Shown here one piece after another: positions 8,906 through 17,835 of a stretch of DNA of 24,876 bases. This stretch comes from Chara braunii (Eukaryota; Streptophyta; Charophyceae; Charales; Characeae). The stretch's first letter is position 1. Each line of letters begins with the position of its first letter. Where the stretch lies: NCBI GenBank assembly GCA_003427395.1, contig BFEA01000008.1:7729112-7753987 (forward strand). The letters are read 5' to 3'. The notes under the pieces were generated by a model. It ran no database searches and was not told the DNA's origin. It saw only the letters and a program-made list of their open reading frames with translations. The translations under genes were made by a program, and so were the position numbers.

Positions 8906-9266
8906 CTGCGCTCTGCAAGAAAGCATCTCGGCCGTTGATTCGCCAGAAGGACAGTGTACAAACTGTGGGATGGTGGGAGGGACGGGAGGTCGTCGTTTGT
9001 ATATGTTTATCAGAATGGATGAGGTAGGAGAAGTGTGTCAGGAAGAGGACAGGATGGATAAGTGAGGACAGAGCATGACAAGATGGAATCAGCTAGAACA
9101 GGAGAGGGGGAGGGGGGAAAAAAGGAGAGGGTGATAAAAAGAGGGGAGAAGTGGAGGATATGGGATGAATGATAATACAGAGAAAGGAGAGGGAAAGAGC
9201 AAGGTACGATAGCGAAAGCAGGTCAATGATGAGACGAGAAAGCTGTCGAGATATGACATGATCGGA
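8906..9266. other. Purine-rich DNA, no gene seen
   Basis: Strongly A/G-rich on the + strand, leading into the AG-tract cluster. No coding motif found. Confidence 0.5.
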
Positions 9267-9315
9267 GAAAGGGAAGAAGAGGAGAACCTGGAAGGAAGGA
9301 GAGAATGTAAATCTG

Positions 9316-9389
<74 letters not shown>

Positions 9390-9531
9390 AAGTGCATACG
9401 CGTAGGCAAAGACACTTGACAGAGTAGAAGATGACAATGGGCATGCTGCATTGGCGAACACTGTGGGATAGGACAAAGGGAAGAAGCAGAGAAAACCTGA
9501 GAGGAAGGGGATAATGTACATATGCAGAGGG

Positions 9532-9591
<60 letters not shown>

Positions 9592-9665
9592 TATGCACGT
9601 GCATAAGAGGAGGAAAAGATATGAGAGGGTTATGCACGTGCATAAGAGGAGGAAAAGATATGCTG

Positions 9666-9705
<40 letters not shown>

Positions 9706-9745
9706 ATGTGCAAAAGAGGAGGAAAAGATATGCTGGTTCTGTCCC
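9267..9745. repeat. AG-tract cluster with duplicated flanks
   Basis: Three AG tracts (about 9317-9387, 9534-9589, 9668-9703) sit in related flanks. AAAGGGAAGAAG...GAGA.AACCTG precedes the first two (about 9267 and 9476). A 38-bp unit containing the 16-bp palindrome TTATGCACGTGCATAA and AGAGGAGGAAAAGATATG is present twice between tracts two and three (from 9589 and 9627), with a partial third copy after 9703. AG expansion seems to have occurred repeatedly inside a tandem unit of about 209 bp. Confidence 0.85.
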
Positions 9746-10236
9746 GTTTTTCTGCTGTCGATCTTCTCTCGCTCCCGGGTACTCTTCTCTCATTTCATCT
9801 CTTTAATTGTTGTGAGCATTCCAAGCTCTGATATCCAACACCGAGTGACTGTCATTTCTCCCCCGGAAAGGATTTGCAATTCGAGCAACTACGAGCAAGC
9901 GCCTGGAAGGCATTGCTGAAACAGCTTTACATCGTGCTACGGGCACACATTTTTTTCAGTTGCAGTTTGTGTTCCGCCCGCCAATCTTGGGCAGACAAAG
10001 CAACGATTAAGATACGCGGTCCCAGCTGTCTTCAGCCCCGTCATGTTCATGAGTCTTTTTCTTAGCACAGGCAGGAGCATCTACTTCAGGAGTTGAAACT
10101 TCTGATTTATTCAGGTTGGAAAATCAAATTGCCCACAAATCAAGTGAAATTTCTCATCTTTTTGCACGCGAAGAGGGTGATGAGAACTTCAACGGTAAAC
10201 TGTCACGTCAACATCTCCAGGCTATCCCATTTACCA

Positions 10237-10239
<3 letters not shown>
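9746..10239. other. No supported gene
   Basis: Ordinary-looking unique DNA. Short frames (for example 9874-10065) have no recognisable motif. Confidence 0.4.
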
Positions 10240-10320
<81 letters not shown>

Positions 10321-10321
10321 N

Positions 10322-10395
<74 letters not shown>
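10240..10395. repeat. (CT)n microsatellite
   Basis: About 77 CT units with one undetermined base at 10321; the true length is uncertain. Confidence 0.97.
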
Positions 10396-10398
<3 letters not shown>

Positions 10399-10408
10399 TG
10401 CAGACGCA

Positions 10409-10456
10409 CACAAAACTCGGCACAAAACTCGGCACAAAACTCGGCACAAAACTCGG
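10409..10456. repeat. Four exact 12-bp repeats
   Basis: CACAAAACTCGG occurs four times head to tail without change. There are no spacers, so this is a minisatellite and not a CRISPR array. Confidence 0.98.
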
Positions 10457-10597
10457 ATTTTTATCAATATGTACCGGTGTGCATTTGTTAGTATGCCTTT
10501 TGCCTGTTTTCATACCTGTCACTCGTGCAGGAGTGTGACATTGAGGGTGTTCTTGCACCATGTGAATAAATGGTGACTGTATTTTTGGCGGATGTAT

Positions 10598-10646
10598 CGG
10601 GGATCGGGGAATTTATATGTGGAATCGGGGAACTTCTATGTGGAAC
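10598..10646. repeat. Short tandem duplication
   Basis: ATCGGGGAATTTATATGTGGA (10604-10624) is followed by a close copy, ATCGGGGAAC..CTATGTGGA, with one further partial ATCGGGG before it. Confidence 0.7.
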
Positions 10647-10794
10647 TGCACTCGCCATTTTCACGTTTCGTGACCAGTATCAGGAAGCCCTCGATCTGCT
10701 TCCCTGCCCTGGATGAACTGCATCTAGCATATGAAGATAGAAAGCATGGACATATGACGCCGCCTTCGGTCTACGAGGTGAGATAAAGGTATAG

Positions 10795-11058
10795 CCTAAC
10801 CTCTAGTGAAAACTAGAGATGATTGGAAAGGCCAATCAAACTCGGAGATAGCTGGTTTTCCGCGAAATCTATTGAGGTAGAACGNGTGATCTTCATCGCA
10901 AGAGGTAGAGCACTCGATGGGCTAGGGTGGCCCAAAGCTTGACCAACCCCAAGGAAACTCTGAATACTTGCAACTGAGCATCGCGCAGACAGACTTTGGG
11001 TGCTAAGATCCAAAGTCAAAAAGGAAACAGCCCAGATTGTAAAGCAATCACTTAAAAA
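10795..11058 (+). pseudogene. Mitochondrial 26S (LSU) rRNA fragment, NUMT
   Basis: The sequence carries the conserved core of LSU rRNA domain II: CCAATCAAACTCGGAGATAG, CTGGTTTTCCGCGAAATCTA, GAGGTAGAGCACTCGATGGG, GACCAACCCCAAGGAAACTC, TTTGGGTGCTAAGATC and GGAAACAGCCCAGATTG, matching roughly E. coli 23S positions 770-1070. The CTCGGAGATAGC and CCGCGAAATC forms are like plant mitochondrial 26S, not plastid 23S. Short pieces expected in the gene are missing, for example after GATGATTGG (near 10826) and the CTAAGGTCCC block after CAGATTGTAA (11040). Both sides are non-rRNA DNA, so this is a decayed nuclear insertion and not a working rRNA gene. One base is undetermined at 10885. Confidence 0.85.
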
Positions 11059-11200
11059 GTATTGTCCGTGATATATTTGAGCGGAAACGAGAAATGGAGG
11101 TGGAGCGGCAACATTGGGCGAATAGTAGACTGAGGGTGTACTCACATGGGGACCTGAAGTCACAAATATATGGGGCGTTTGGCACCATGTGACACACGAG

Positions 11201-11346
11201 TTCTGTGTCCACAAAGGGCAGAGTTGACATTTGTGCCTCACAGAATTGCACATAGTCACAGTGGTTACACCCATTCTGTGTCCACAAAGGGCAGAGTTGA
11301 CATTTGTGCCTCACAGAACTGCACATAGTCACACTGGTTACACCCA
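11201..11346. repeat. 73-bp tandem duplication
   Basis: Units 11201-11273 and 11274-11346 are nearly identical (TTCTGTGTCCACAAAGGGCA at each start). Only a few bases differ (CAGAATTGC/CAGAACTGC, CAGTGG/CACTGG), so this is a recent duplication. An A/T run follows at 11361-11380. Confidence 0.95.
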
Positions 11347-11562
11347 CAAATATATAGAGTTTTTTTTTTTTTTTTTTTCTTTGGTCGAATGCTGAAATAA
11401 CACGCACGGGTGTTTGGCTCATGCACAAATTTCTTGAAATACCTCACAGGAAGAATGGAGGGCCTCGTGTAACCTGTTCCCTGACGAAGGGGACTGGTAG
11501 GTAAGGGCATCCATCTACTGTAGGGCCTCCTTAAACCACCAGTACCTCGCTCAGCTATAGAG

Positions 11563-11874
11563 NNNNNNNNNNNNNNNNNNNNNNNNNNNNNNNNNNNNNN
11601 NNNNNNNNNNNNNNNNNNNNNNNNNNNNNNNNNNNNNNNNNNNNNNNNNNNNNNNNNNNNNNNNNNNNNNNNNNNNNNNNNNNNNNNNNNNNNNNNNNNN
11701 NNNNNNNNNNNNNNNNNNNNNNNNNNNNNNNNNNNNNNNNNNNNNNNNNNNNNNNNNNNNNNNNNNNNNNNNNNNNNNNNNNNNNNNNNNNNNNNNNNNN
11801 NNNNNNNNNNNNNNNNNNNNNNNNNNNNNNNNNNNNNNNNNNNNNNNNNNNNNNNNNNNNNNNNNNNNNNNNNN
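11563..11874. other. Assembly gap (312 N)
   Basis: Undetermined bases just inside the left TIR and next to CT repeats. The gap size may be arbitrary. Confidence 1.
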
Positions 11875-11877
11875 CCC

Positions 11878-11938
11878 TCTCTCTCTCTCTCTCAGACGCG
11901 GATGAATCTTCCGCGATAATGCGGAAGATTCATCCGCG

Positions 11939-11975
<37 letters not shown>
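11878..11975. repeat. Hairpin 1: CT tract, 18-bp stem, GA tract
   Basis: Arms CGCGGATGAATCTTCCGC (11897-11914) and its exact complement (11921-11938) flank GATAAT. Outside them a CT tract (11878-11893) faces a GA tract (11942-11975), so pairing can extend with one two-base mismatch. GGATGAATCTTCCGCG recurs at 12171 in the loop of hairpin 2. Confidence 0.95.
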
Positions 11976-11978
<3 letters not shown>

Positions 11979-12090
11979 GGCCTCGATGCACTACTCTCCA
12001 AAAGTGCAAAATGAGAACGAGTCTTCTGCAAGAACATGGAAAGATTTATGCATGTGAAGAGTCGTGCAGGGACTCGCAATGTGAATGTTG

Positions 12091-12106
12091 TCTCTCTCTC
12101 TCTCTT

Positions 12107-12165
<59 letters not shown>

Positions 12166-12197
12166 AACTTGGATGAATCTTCCGCGTTATCGCCCCA

Positions 12198-12259
<62 letters not shown>

Positions 12260-12260
12260 G
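12091..12260. repeat. Hairpin 2: (CT)(AC) core (GT)(GA)
   Basis: Order: CT tract (12091-12144), AC tract (12144-12164), AAAC, a 30-bp core with GGATGAATCTTCCGCG, GTTT, GT tract (12201-12239), GA tract (12239-12260). Each left tract is complementary to its mirror on the right, giving a very long potential stem. Confidence 0.9.
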
Positions 12261-12314
12261 GAGGGCGTCAGGGAGCATCTGACGCAGCAAACTCGGCGTC
12301 AGGCACTCCCTGAC

Positions 12315-12367
<53 letters not shown>
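12239..12367. repeat. Hairpin 3: GA tract, nested stems, CT tract
   Basis: CGTCAGGGAG (12266-12275) pairs with CTCCCTGACG (12306-12315), and inside them CTGACGC (12279-12285) pairs with GCGTCAG (12296-12302). The outer GA tract (to 12260) faces a CT tract (12318-12367). Confidence 0.93.
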
Positions 12368-12372
<5 letters not shown>

Positions 12373-12429
12373 CCCCCGTTTTCCCCCGCCTCGCCCGTTT
12401 TTTTGTATTTCTTTGTTTGTTCTCGTTTC

Positions 12430-12461
<32 letters not shown>

Positions 12462-12599
12462 CGTTTTTGATTCCGAGTTTTGGGCGGTACCCGTCGTTGC
12501 AAGGTGGGTGCCCCTCCCGACGCGGCGCGTATACGGGAAGCGCCGCGTCCGATAGCTGGGCGAGGTACTGGTGGTTTAACAACATATCGAGGATTAAAG

Positions 12600-13260
12600 C
12601 CAACCGCCACCAGAAAATTAGATGAAATTACTTTTGAACGCAAAATTGAACCACCAGAAATCAATATGGGTTTCTCCTCCTTTTCTGACAGCCACTGGGC
12701 CCCTCAAGATATCCCTGTGGCTTCAGGAGTGGCAGGACAAACAAATCAGCAGACATGAATCATGGTTCAAATTCAAAAGGATAGACAATATCTTACCCAA
12801 GGATACCTCAAGCTAAGAGACAGCAAGGACAGATCCCCCTCTATGATTGTACTCCTCCTACATCCCTTCCCTTTGATAATACTTGCTCTCCAGCACAGCA
12901 CATACCTCTCACACTATCTGGGAATATGTCCGTACTTTCGATGAGAAAATGACTAACTTCAGAAAAAGACCCTGATGGGCCCATTGTCCCTCTGGAATGG
13001 GAAGACCTCCTGTGGGGGTCTACCCAAAGAATTCTATCTGATCAAGAAAAAGAAACTTTAGATTCTTTAGAACAACTACTTTCCCGTACTGAACTTTTAC
13101 CGCGCACAATGAATAACATGGCCAAGGGCAAGTGCCCGGGCCTAGACGGACGTCCAGTAAAAAATTACACAGCCTGTTTTGGGATTTATTCCTACCGGCC
13201 CTGCCGCGGGTCTTCAACAACGTGCTAAAAGGAAATTCACTACCATCTTCACTCGAATAG
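12600..13260 (+). pseudogene. LINE ORF2 fragment: pre-RT and RT N-terminal part
   Basis: The frame at 12622-12816 (…ESWFKFKRIDN…) resembles the linker before plant LINE RT domains. At about 13110-13155 lies MAKGKCPGLDG, the typical (N)GK.PG.DG start of LINE reverse transcriptase. After a one-base shift the text continues as YTAC..DLFLPALPRVFNNVL...SLPSSL, ending near 13260. Stops and shifts show it is dead. It probably joins the RT part that resumes at 15147. Confidence 0.7.
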
Positions 13261-13680
13261 AACGCCCGGTCATTATCGCTGCATCTGGACTGAGAAATGC
13301 CCCAAATACAACTATAATGACCAGGCATTATATTCGGGTGAAGACGGTAGGCTCCAGAACTACAGGAGGAGTTGTGACTTTACTGTATAAATAAAAAAGA
13401 CAACAGGCGCGATGTTAGAAATCACCGTCCCATGGAAGCCGGGAGAATGGGGACTTATGATACAAGAAACTACCCCCTCTAGAGCCTTCCGGTTTTCCCA
13501 TATGCAACAAGGCTCACCCACCGAGGCCACCTTCCTCTCCTTCCCGATCTCGACGACTACCTCCAGAATGCCAGCCATCCTCAACAGCGAAGTAGAATTG
13601 ATAGTTGTGGACTTCTTCCTACTCAGGAAGGTTACAGTCCTTGGCTCTTAGCCAAAATCGATTTTCAGACCTGACACGGC
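13261..13680. other. Unassigned block inside the LINE
   Basis: The LINE signal stops near 13260. A frame running 13258-13389 reads HYRCIWTEKCPKY... with no recognised domain, and a frame from 13412 (MLEITVPWKPGEWG...) is also unassigned. It may belong to the second LINE (13683 onward) or to another insertion. Confidence 0.35.
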
Positions 13681-13682
13681 AG

Positions 13683-14640
13683 TCCACAGCTTAGAGTTTG
13701 ATCCAGCAGAATGGGCATGGACACCGGACAAAACAAAGAACATAAAGTCCAAGATTCCAATTAACAAGTACACAGTCAAGCTAGGGTACAGGCTGTCATT
13801 TAAAACCAAAGACCCTGATCCCGTCATCAGGAAGAGATGGCAGACTCTACTAGGCCAGGAAGCAGACAATCTCACACAAATTCAATGGAAGAAGTACAAA
13901 TCAATTAGGCCAATTAAGATCAGAAGCCTGCAATGGCTGATAACCTATGCGGCACTGCTGTTAACCAATGGTTACACGCCAGATGAAAGGCTTCAGACCC
14001 TAACAGCTCAGATCAGTGTCTGGTTTGTGCGGAGAACGCGGTAGAGGACATAGTACACTGCTTGCTGCACTGTAGGGAGGCAACAGATTACTGGGCGAGA
14101 GCCTCGACCCTCTGGGATTCCCTTTTCCCGACCCCCTTCCCCGAACAACCCATTCAACTTCTCCTTCTAACTAACATCCCTGAGCAGCTCCGGAAAGTGG
14201 AAAAGATTTTGTTCGGTGTCATCAGGAAGGTGACCCTATGGGTCATATGGAAGAGTGTCCAACCCACGAGAGATGATCTGGGCGGAGACGAAAACTTTGA
14301 TACAAGCTGAAATCCTTTGCAGATGGAGGAAAATCAAACTAGCATGGTCGGAGGATGAGGAACAACAAAATATGGCGAGACTGAGATTCAGCAAGGTATG
14401 GTTGATAAGCGGGAAAGTTGCTGAGTTACGAGACGACCGCATCTGCTGGAAGGACTGGCACAACTCAAATTCAGGAAGAAGCGTTCGGCTGCAATAATGC
14501 GATACATGGGCAAGGCACCTCCCGATCAGGTTCCTAAAGAGAAAGCTACGAACTTATACTACCACATCTATGGAAGAACAGACTGGAGGCGACTGTACGG
14601 CATTGGAAAAGGGGAGCGACTCGGAGGAAGGGAAAGTTGA
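13683..14640 (+). pseudogene. Second LINE: C-terminal part with zf-RVT
   Basis: A frame from about 13700 reads FDPAEWAWTPDK...YTVKLGYRLSF..., as in the region before the LINE zinc domain, to about 14020. After a one-base shift it continues as QCLVCAENAVEDIVHCLLHC with spacing C-x2-C-x9-H-x4-C (from 14014), then the open frame 14062-14310. The finger is of the zf-RVT type found at the end of plant LINE ORF2. Its sequence differs from the finger at 20816, so this is a different LINE family. The far 3' part to about 14640 is open in pieces. Confidence 0.75.
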
Positions 14641-15133
14641 CCAAAGGGATGTTGGAAGTAAGGGTGCAAGGTATACAGGCTCCCAAATCACTCAAAGAGA
14701 ACAGATTCCTAACTTCCAGCCCAGAAAGGGACAGTAAGGTCCACAGGTTGAGGGTTTAGGGTTTAGGGTCAAGGGTTTTAGTAGCGTTTAGAAGAAAGGG
14801 GCAGGCTTAACGGGGCAGGCTTAACGGGAGTGGGGAATACACAAGTATGCAGAAATGATGGGCGAGCTCTTTCTAGAAGACACATTTGGCAGAACTGATT
14901 TTCAGGTCTGAGAGGGAAGAGTGAGACACGACAAGCTAACAGTCAATCCTCCTCCTAACGGTGGAGCAATCAATGCTGTTCAGGGGTCCTTCGGCCGTAC
15001 GGAAGGAAGCGTGCGTTTCTGCTGCAATGTAATGTGTATTCTGACTTGCCGGTGGAATAGGAACCGGACTGACGCTCCCCAGAATAGAAGGAGCCAGGAC
15101 CATAAGGCCCTGTTTTTTTTGTTTTTTTTTTTT
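14641..15133. other. Non-coding tail region
   Basis: Contains the telomere-like units (14748-14775), a 15-bp direct repeat GGGGCAGGCTTAACG (14799 and 14814) and a poly-T run (15112-15134) directly before the first LINE resumes. It may be the 3' end of the second LINE plus unidentified DNA. Confidence 0.4.
14748..14775 (+). repeat. Interstitial telomere-like repeat
   Basis: Four 7-bp units TTGAGGG, TTTAGGG, TTTAGGG, TCAAGGG. Two are perfect plant-type telomere repeats. They lie downstream of the second LINE's coding remnant. Confidence 0.75.
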
Positions 15134-15146
15134 TCAATCACACCAA

Positions 15147-15614
15147 CCTATCTCCCTATTGCATGTACCAGGGAAAATCCTGGCGAAAACCCTCTCACGA
15201 CGACTGTCCTTTCTGATGACCAAACTGGTCGGGCGACTTCCTGATTGGAGTCATCCATCATGCATGAGGGTATTCATTACTCAAGTTGGAAAGCCGTGTG
15301 ATGTACGACATCTTGCTAGGTTTGGTGGGCACTTTAGTAGACTGGACGGGTGAACGGGCAACCGTTGCAGTGGAACTTTTGACCCAATATTTAGAAGTTA
15401 CCCGGAGCAATCTGGATTCATCCCAGGGAGGCAAGTACTTGACAAAGTCATGGTGATCTCACAAGCGATCGACCTAAATCAAGCTCATAATTGACTTCGA
15501 AAAAGCGTATGATGACAGAGTCAACTGGAACTTCCTCCTGGGAGTAGTGCAACATGGTTGGGAATTGGTCCCAACTACAGATGCTGGGTGGAGAATCTGT
15601 ATCACGACTCTTGA
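15147..15614 (+). pseudogene. LINE reverse transcriptase, central blocks
   Basis: Recognisable RT blocks in order: PISLLHVPGKILAKTLSRRL (from 15147), PEQSGFIPGRQVLDKVM (15402 on) and IDFEKAYDDRVNWNFL (15490-15537). The last has one extra Asp codon relative to the usual FEKAYDRV, and WVENLYHDS follows after a shift just before 15611. About 150 bp of unrelated sequence separates the first two blocks, where the family has only a short linker. The 15615-15816 MITE interrupts it. Confidence 0.88.
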
Positions 15615-15816
15615 GCCACCAGTACTTGGCCCAGCTATCGATGCCGAGTTTGAAAACGGCCTGCACGCCGTTTTGTGCCAACTCACCAGCGCAACAAGAA
15701 AAAATTGTTTTGGCTGGCGATGCCAGCCTTTGAGGGTCAGTACCCCGAGCCTCCGGAAGTTGCGGGGCGTTAACGACAATGCCCTGCGGCCGATGTATGG
15801 GCCAAGTACTGGCGGT
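15615..15816. mobile_element. 202-bp MITE of the TTAA/ACCACCAGTAC family
   Basis: Left end CCACCAGTACTTGGCCCA and right end (to 15816) are inverted repeats, flanked by TTGA (15611-15614, one base off) and TTAA (15817-15820). An internal perfect hairpin GGCTGGC-GAT-GCCAGCC lies at 15712-15728. It sits inside LINE RT: WVENLYHDS ends before it and RITVNGMLSQP starts after it. No coding capacity. Confidence 0.85.
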
Positions 15817-15820
15817 TTAA

Positions 15821-15857
15821 GGCAGAATCACGGTCAATGGTATGTTGTCACAACCCT
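15821..15857 (+). pseudogene. LINE RT, short piece between two insertions
   Basis: AGAATCACGGTCAATGGTAT and following bases encode RITVNGMLSQP, the block that precedes the RQG motif in LINE RT. The RQG motif itself is found only at about 18638, after the CEWD element. Confidence 0.8.
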
Positions 15858-16578
15858 GTGACGAACTATTTTTTGTAATCGCACGACTTTCTGCGCAAAG
15901 CGGCTTCGGGGGTTGGGAACTGGTTGGTCGGGTGGAAGATAGGGGTTGGCCGAACAAGTTGCGCGGATACCCTCGCTTCTTTCTTTTTTGTTGTCGGGAC
16001 CAGGGCCGGGAAAGTCCCGGGACGACGATTGAGTGACCGCGATAAATAACGGTTGCCATAACTTTTTTTTTGTTCTGCTGTGGGAGATGGGGATTTTTGC
16101 GCGCTTAGCGCGAGGGAATGTCGTTTTCAAATTTACAACAGATGACGGGCTCTTGAAATTGTTTTTTTGTAAGCTTTTCGGAATTTTTTTTTGCAAATAG
16201 GATTTAGACTAGGAATTTAGGTGCTTTGAGATCTTATTGCGCCGGACTTCTTGCTCGTGCACCTCTCACCGCAGTGGGAACTGAGCTCTGACTGCATCGC
16301 GCCCTTAATCCTGCATGTAACTGTAATTTTTGGCGGGCGCGATTGTAACTGTACTACTCGTTCTTGATTCTCTCGTGTTTCCTCGCCTTATTCCCCTCTG
16401 TCGTGCATACCTCGTCTTCCACTCTAATTGGCCTAAGCGACTGCATGACCGGATCGATGCGTGGAGTGTGGCAGCGTCCCCCACGCCGCGGCTTGGCCAT
16501 GCAGGCGTAGGCACTTCCTTCTCTTCCCCTTCCCCTCACTTAGGCATAATCCTGGGTTCATCGTGCAAGCATGCAGGC

Positions 16579-16585
16579 TATAAAT
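16579..16585 (+). promoter_or_regulatory. Possible TATA box in the CEWD element
   Basis: TATAAAT stands upstream of a donor-like AACAA|GTAAGTGAG (GT at 16656). An acceptor-like CCGATAG ends at 17834, one base before the ATG of CEWD copy 2. Together these could form a promoter, a non-coding first exon and an intron of about 1.2 kb. This is inference from consensus matches only. Confidence 0.3.
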
Positions 16586-16856
16586 TTCACAAGCGCGATT
16601 AGTTTGCTCTCTCAGAATTTTGAAGTTACCGCGGTCAGTGAGGATCGGCTAACAAGTAAGTGAGAAGATGAGCAGAAGTGAGTCGGGCGACCCGACGAGC
16701 TGGTGTCGGGTAGGCGGGGTTGAAGTGCTGGCCACGACGGACTGTGACGCACGGTTGAACTTGGCTTGTGTACTCAGACTAAGCAGGGTGACGACTCGGT
16801 GTTGGTGCGAGGCGACGGGCTGCCCGCATCGGAGGTGATGTTGCGTGGAGAGAAAG

Positions 16857-16883
16857 AGAGAGAGAGAGAGAGATGTGTGTGTG
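16857..16883. repeat. Short GA/GT microsatellite
   Basis: A short GA run followed by a TGTG run. The rest of 15860-17835 shows no other repeat or recognised gene; a 154-codon frame at 16998-17462 lacks an ATG and any motif. Confidence 0.8.
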
Positions 16884-17835
16884 GGATGATGCATTTCTCT
16901 AACCCTCTGTATAAATTTTAATTTCAACCTTGGCCGCTCTTGTCCCGGCCGTTTTCGATCTTCTTGCGAATCATTTTGAATTTTCTGCTTATGGTCTGTG
17001 TGGAATGAACTCGTGCACTTCCCTCACCCTTCCTCGAGCAATCTTTGGATGACTAGATTAACTCAAATTTTGTCACTTTCTAGTCCCCATTTTGCGTTCG
17101 GGTTGGATGCGCTCCTCATGCATATTATGAAATTGCCAACCTTCGGATCTTGTGTGTGGGATGATGTCCTTCTTTTTCGCGTGTATGTAGTTTTAATAAG
17201 TGGCGTCGGTCTTCTCGTACTCATGACTACCCCTGGTTCGTGTATTTTTTTTAGTGATCGGTTTGATTCCCTCCCCTCCCCCCTCACTCATGTTTCATTG
17301 CAGTATGGTGACATCGGGCACGATAATTATCTGCACTTGACCCCGGTGAGCTTGGGTTATGATGATGTAGGCTTCCTTGGTGACATGGCTTTATGCGCAA
17401 ACCTTTGTCGATCTCTCGTTTATGCTTTTTCAGAGATTCGCACAACCCTCGAGTTTGATTGATGCATGAGTTCGATTGATACCTGAGTATGCATGTCAGT
17501 TTCCCGTCCCCTTTTGGACAAAAAGGAGAATCTAACGAACACTCGACGGTCCCGACTGATGTATGCTCTGGAGGGTAAGAGGATGGTTGATTCAAATGTG
17601 TGATTGCCCGCGGATTGCCTTCCTAATGTCCGTTTCTTGACGCGCGCATGGGCTAGCATGACGACGGATCAGACGATCTCCCGACCAAAGGGATAGCTAG
17701 TCGATCCGATCCAACTGATCGCAAACGTGGTCTTGTGCGCATTCATGCAGGCCCGATCAAAACGGACATCGCCAACACACGCGTTTACAAGACCCGTGCT
17801 CGAGTCCATGTCTAAACTCGCAAAATTCCGATAGC

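Larger units (their letters stand above)
11535..12575. mobile_element. TTAA-flanked TIR element with hairpin-rich interior
   Basis: The left end ACCACCAGTACCTCGC (from 11535) and right end (to 12575) are inverted repeats matching at 24 of 26 positions, flanked by TTAA at 11531-11534 and 12576-12579. TTAA duplications are typical of the piggyBac superfamily, though piggyBac ends usually begin CCC. The interior has no transposase frame. It holds a 312-base assembly gap and three hairpins bordered by complementary microsatellites (11878-11975, 12091-12260, 12239-12367), a poly-T run, and a perfect 10-bp stem GACGCGGCGC/GCGCCGCGTC (12519-12549) just inside the right TIR. It is a non-autonomous, foldback-like member of the family that includes 15615-15816 and 19919-20037. 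Confidence 0.75.

Noticed and set aside
10409-10456. CRISPR-like array
   Set aside because: Units are directly adjacent with no spacers, in a eukaryotic context.
10795-11058. Functional rRNA gene
   Set aside because: Only part of domain II is present, with internal losses and unrelated flanks.
16095-16110. GCGCGCTTAGCGCG hairpin as a third Helitron end
   Set aside because: No CTRR-T sequence at the expected distance.
16998-17462. 154-codon frame inside the CEWD element
   Set aside because: Begins at GTG, has no motif, and lies in the putative intron; kept only as a possibility.
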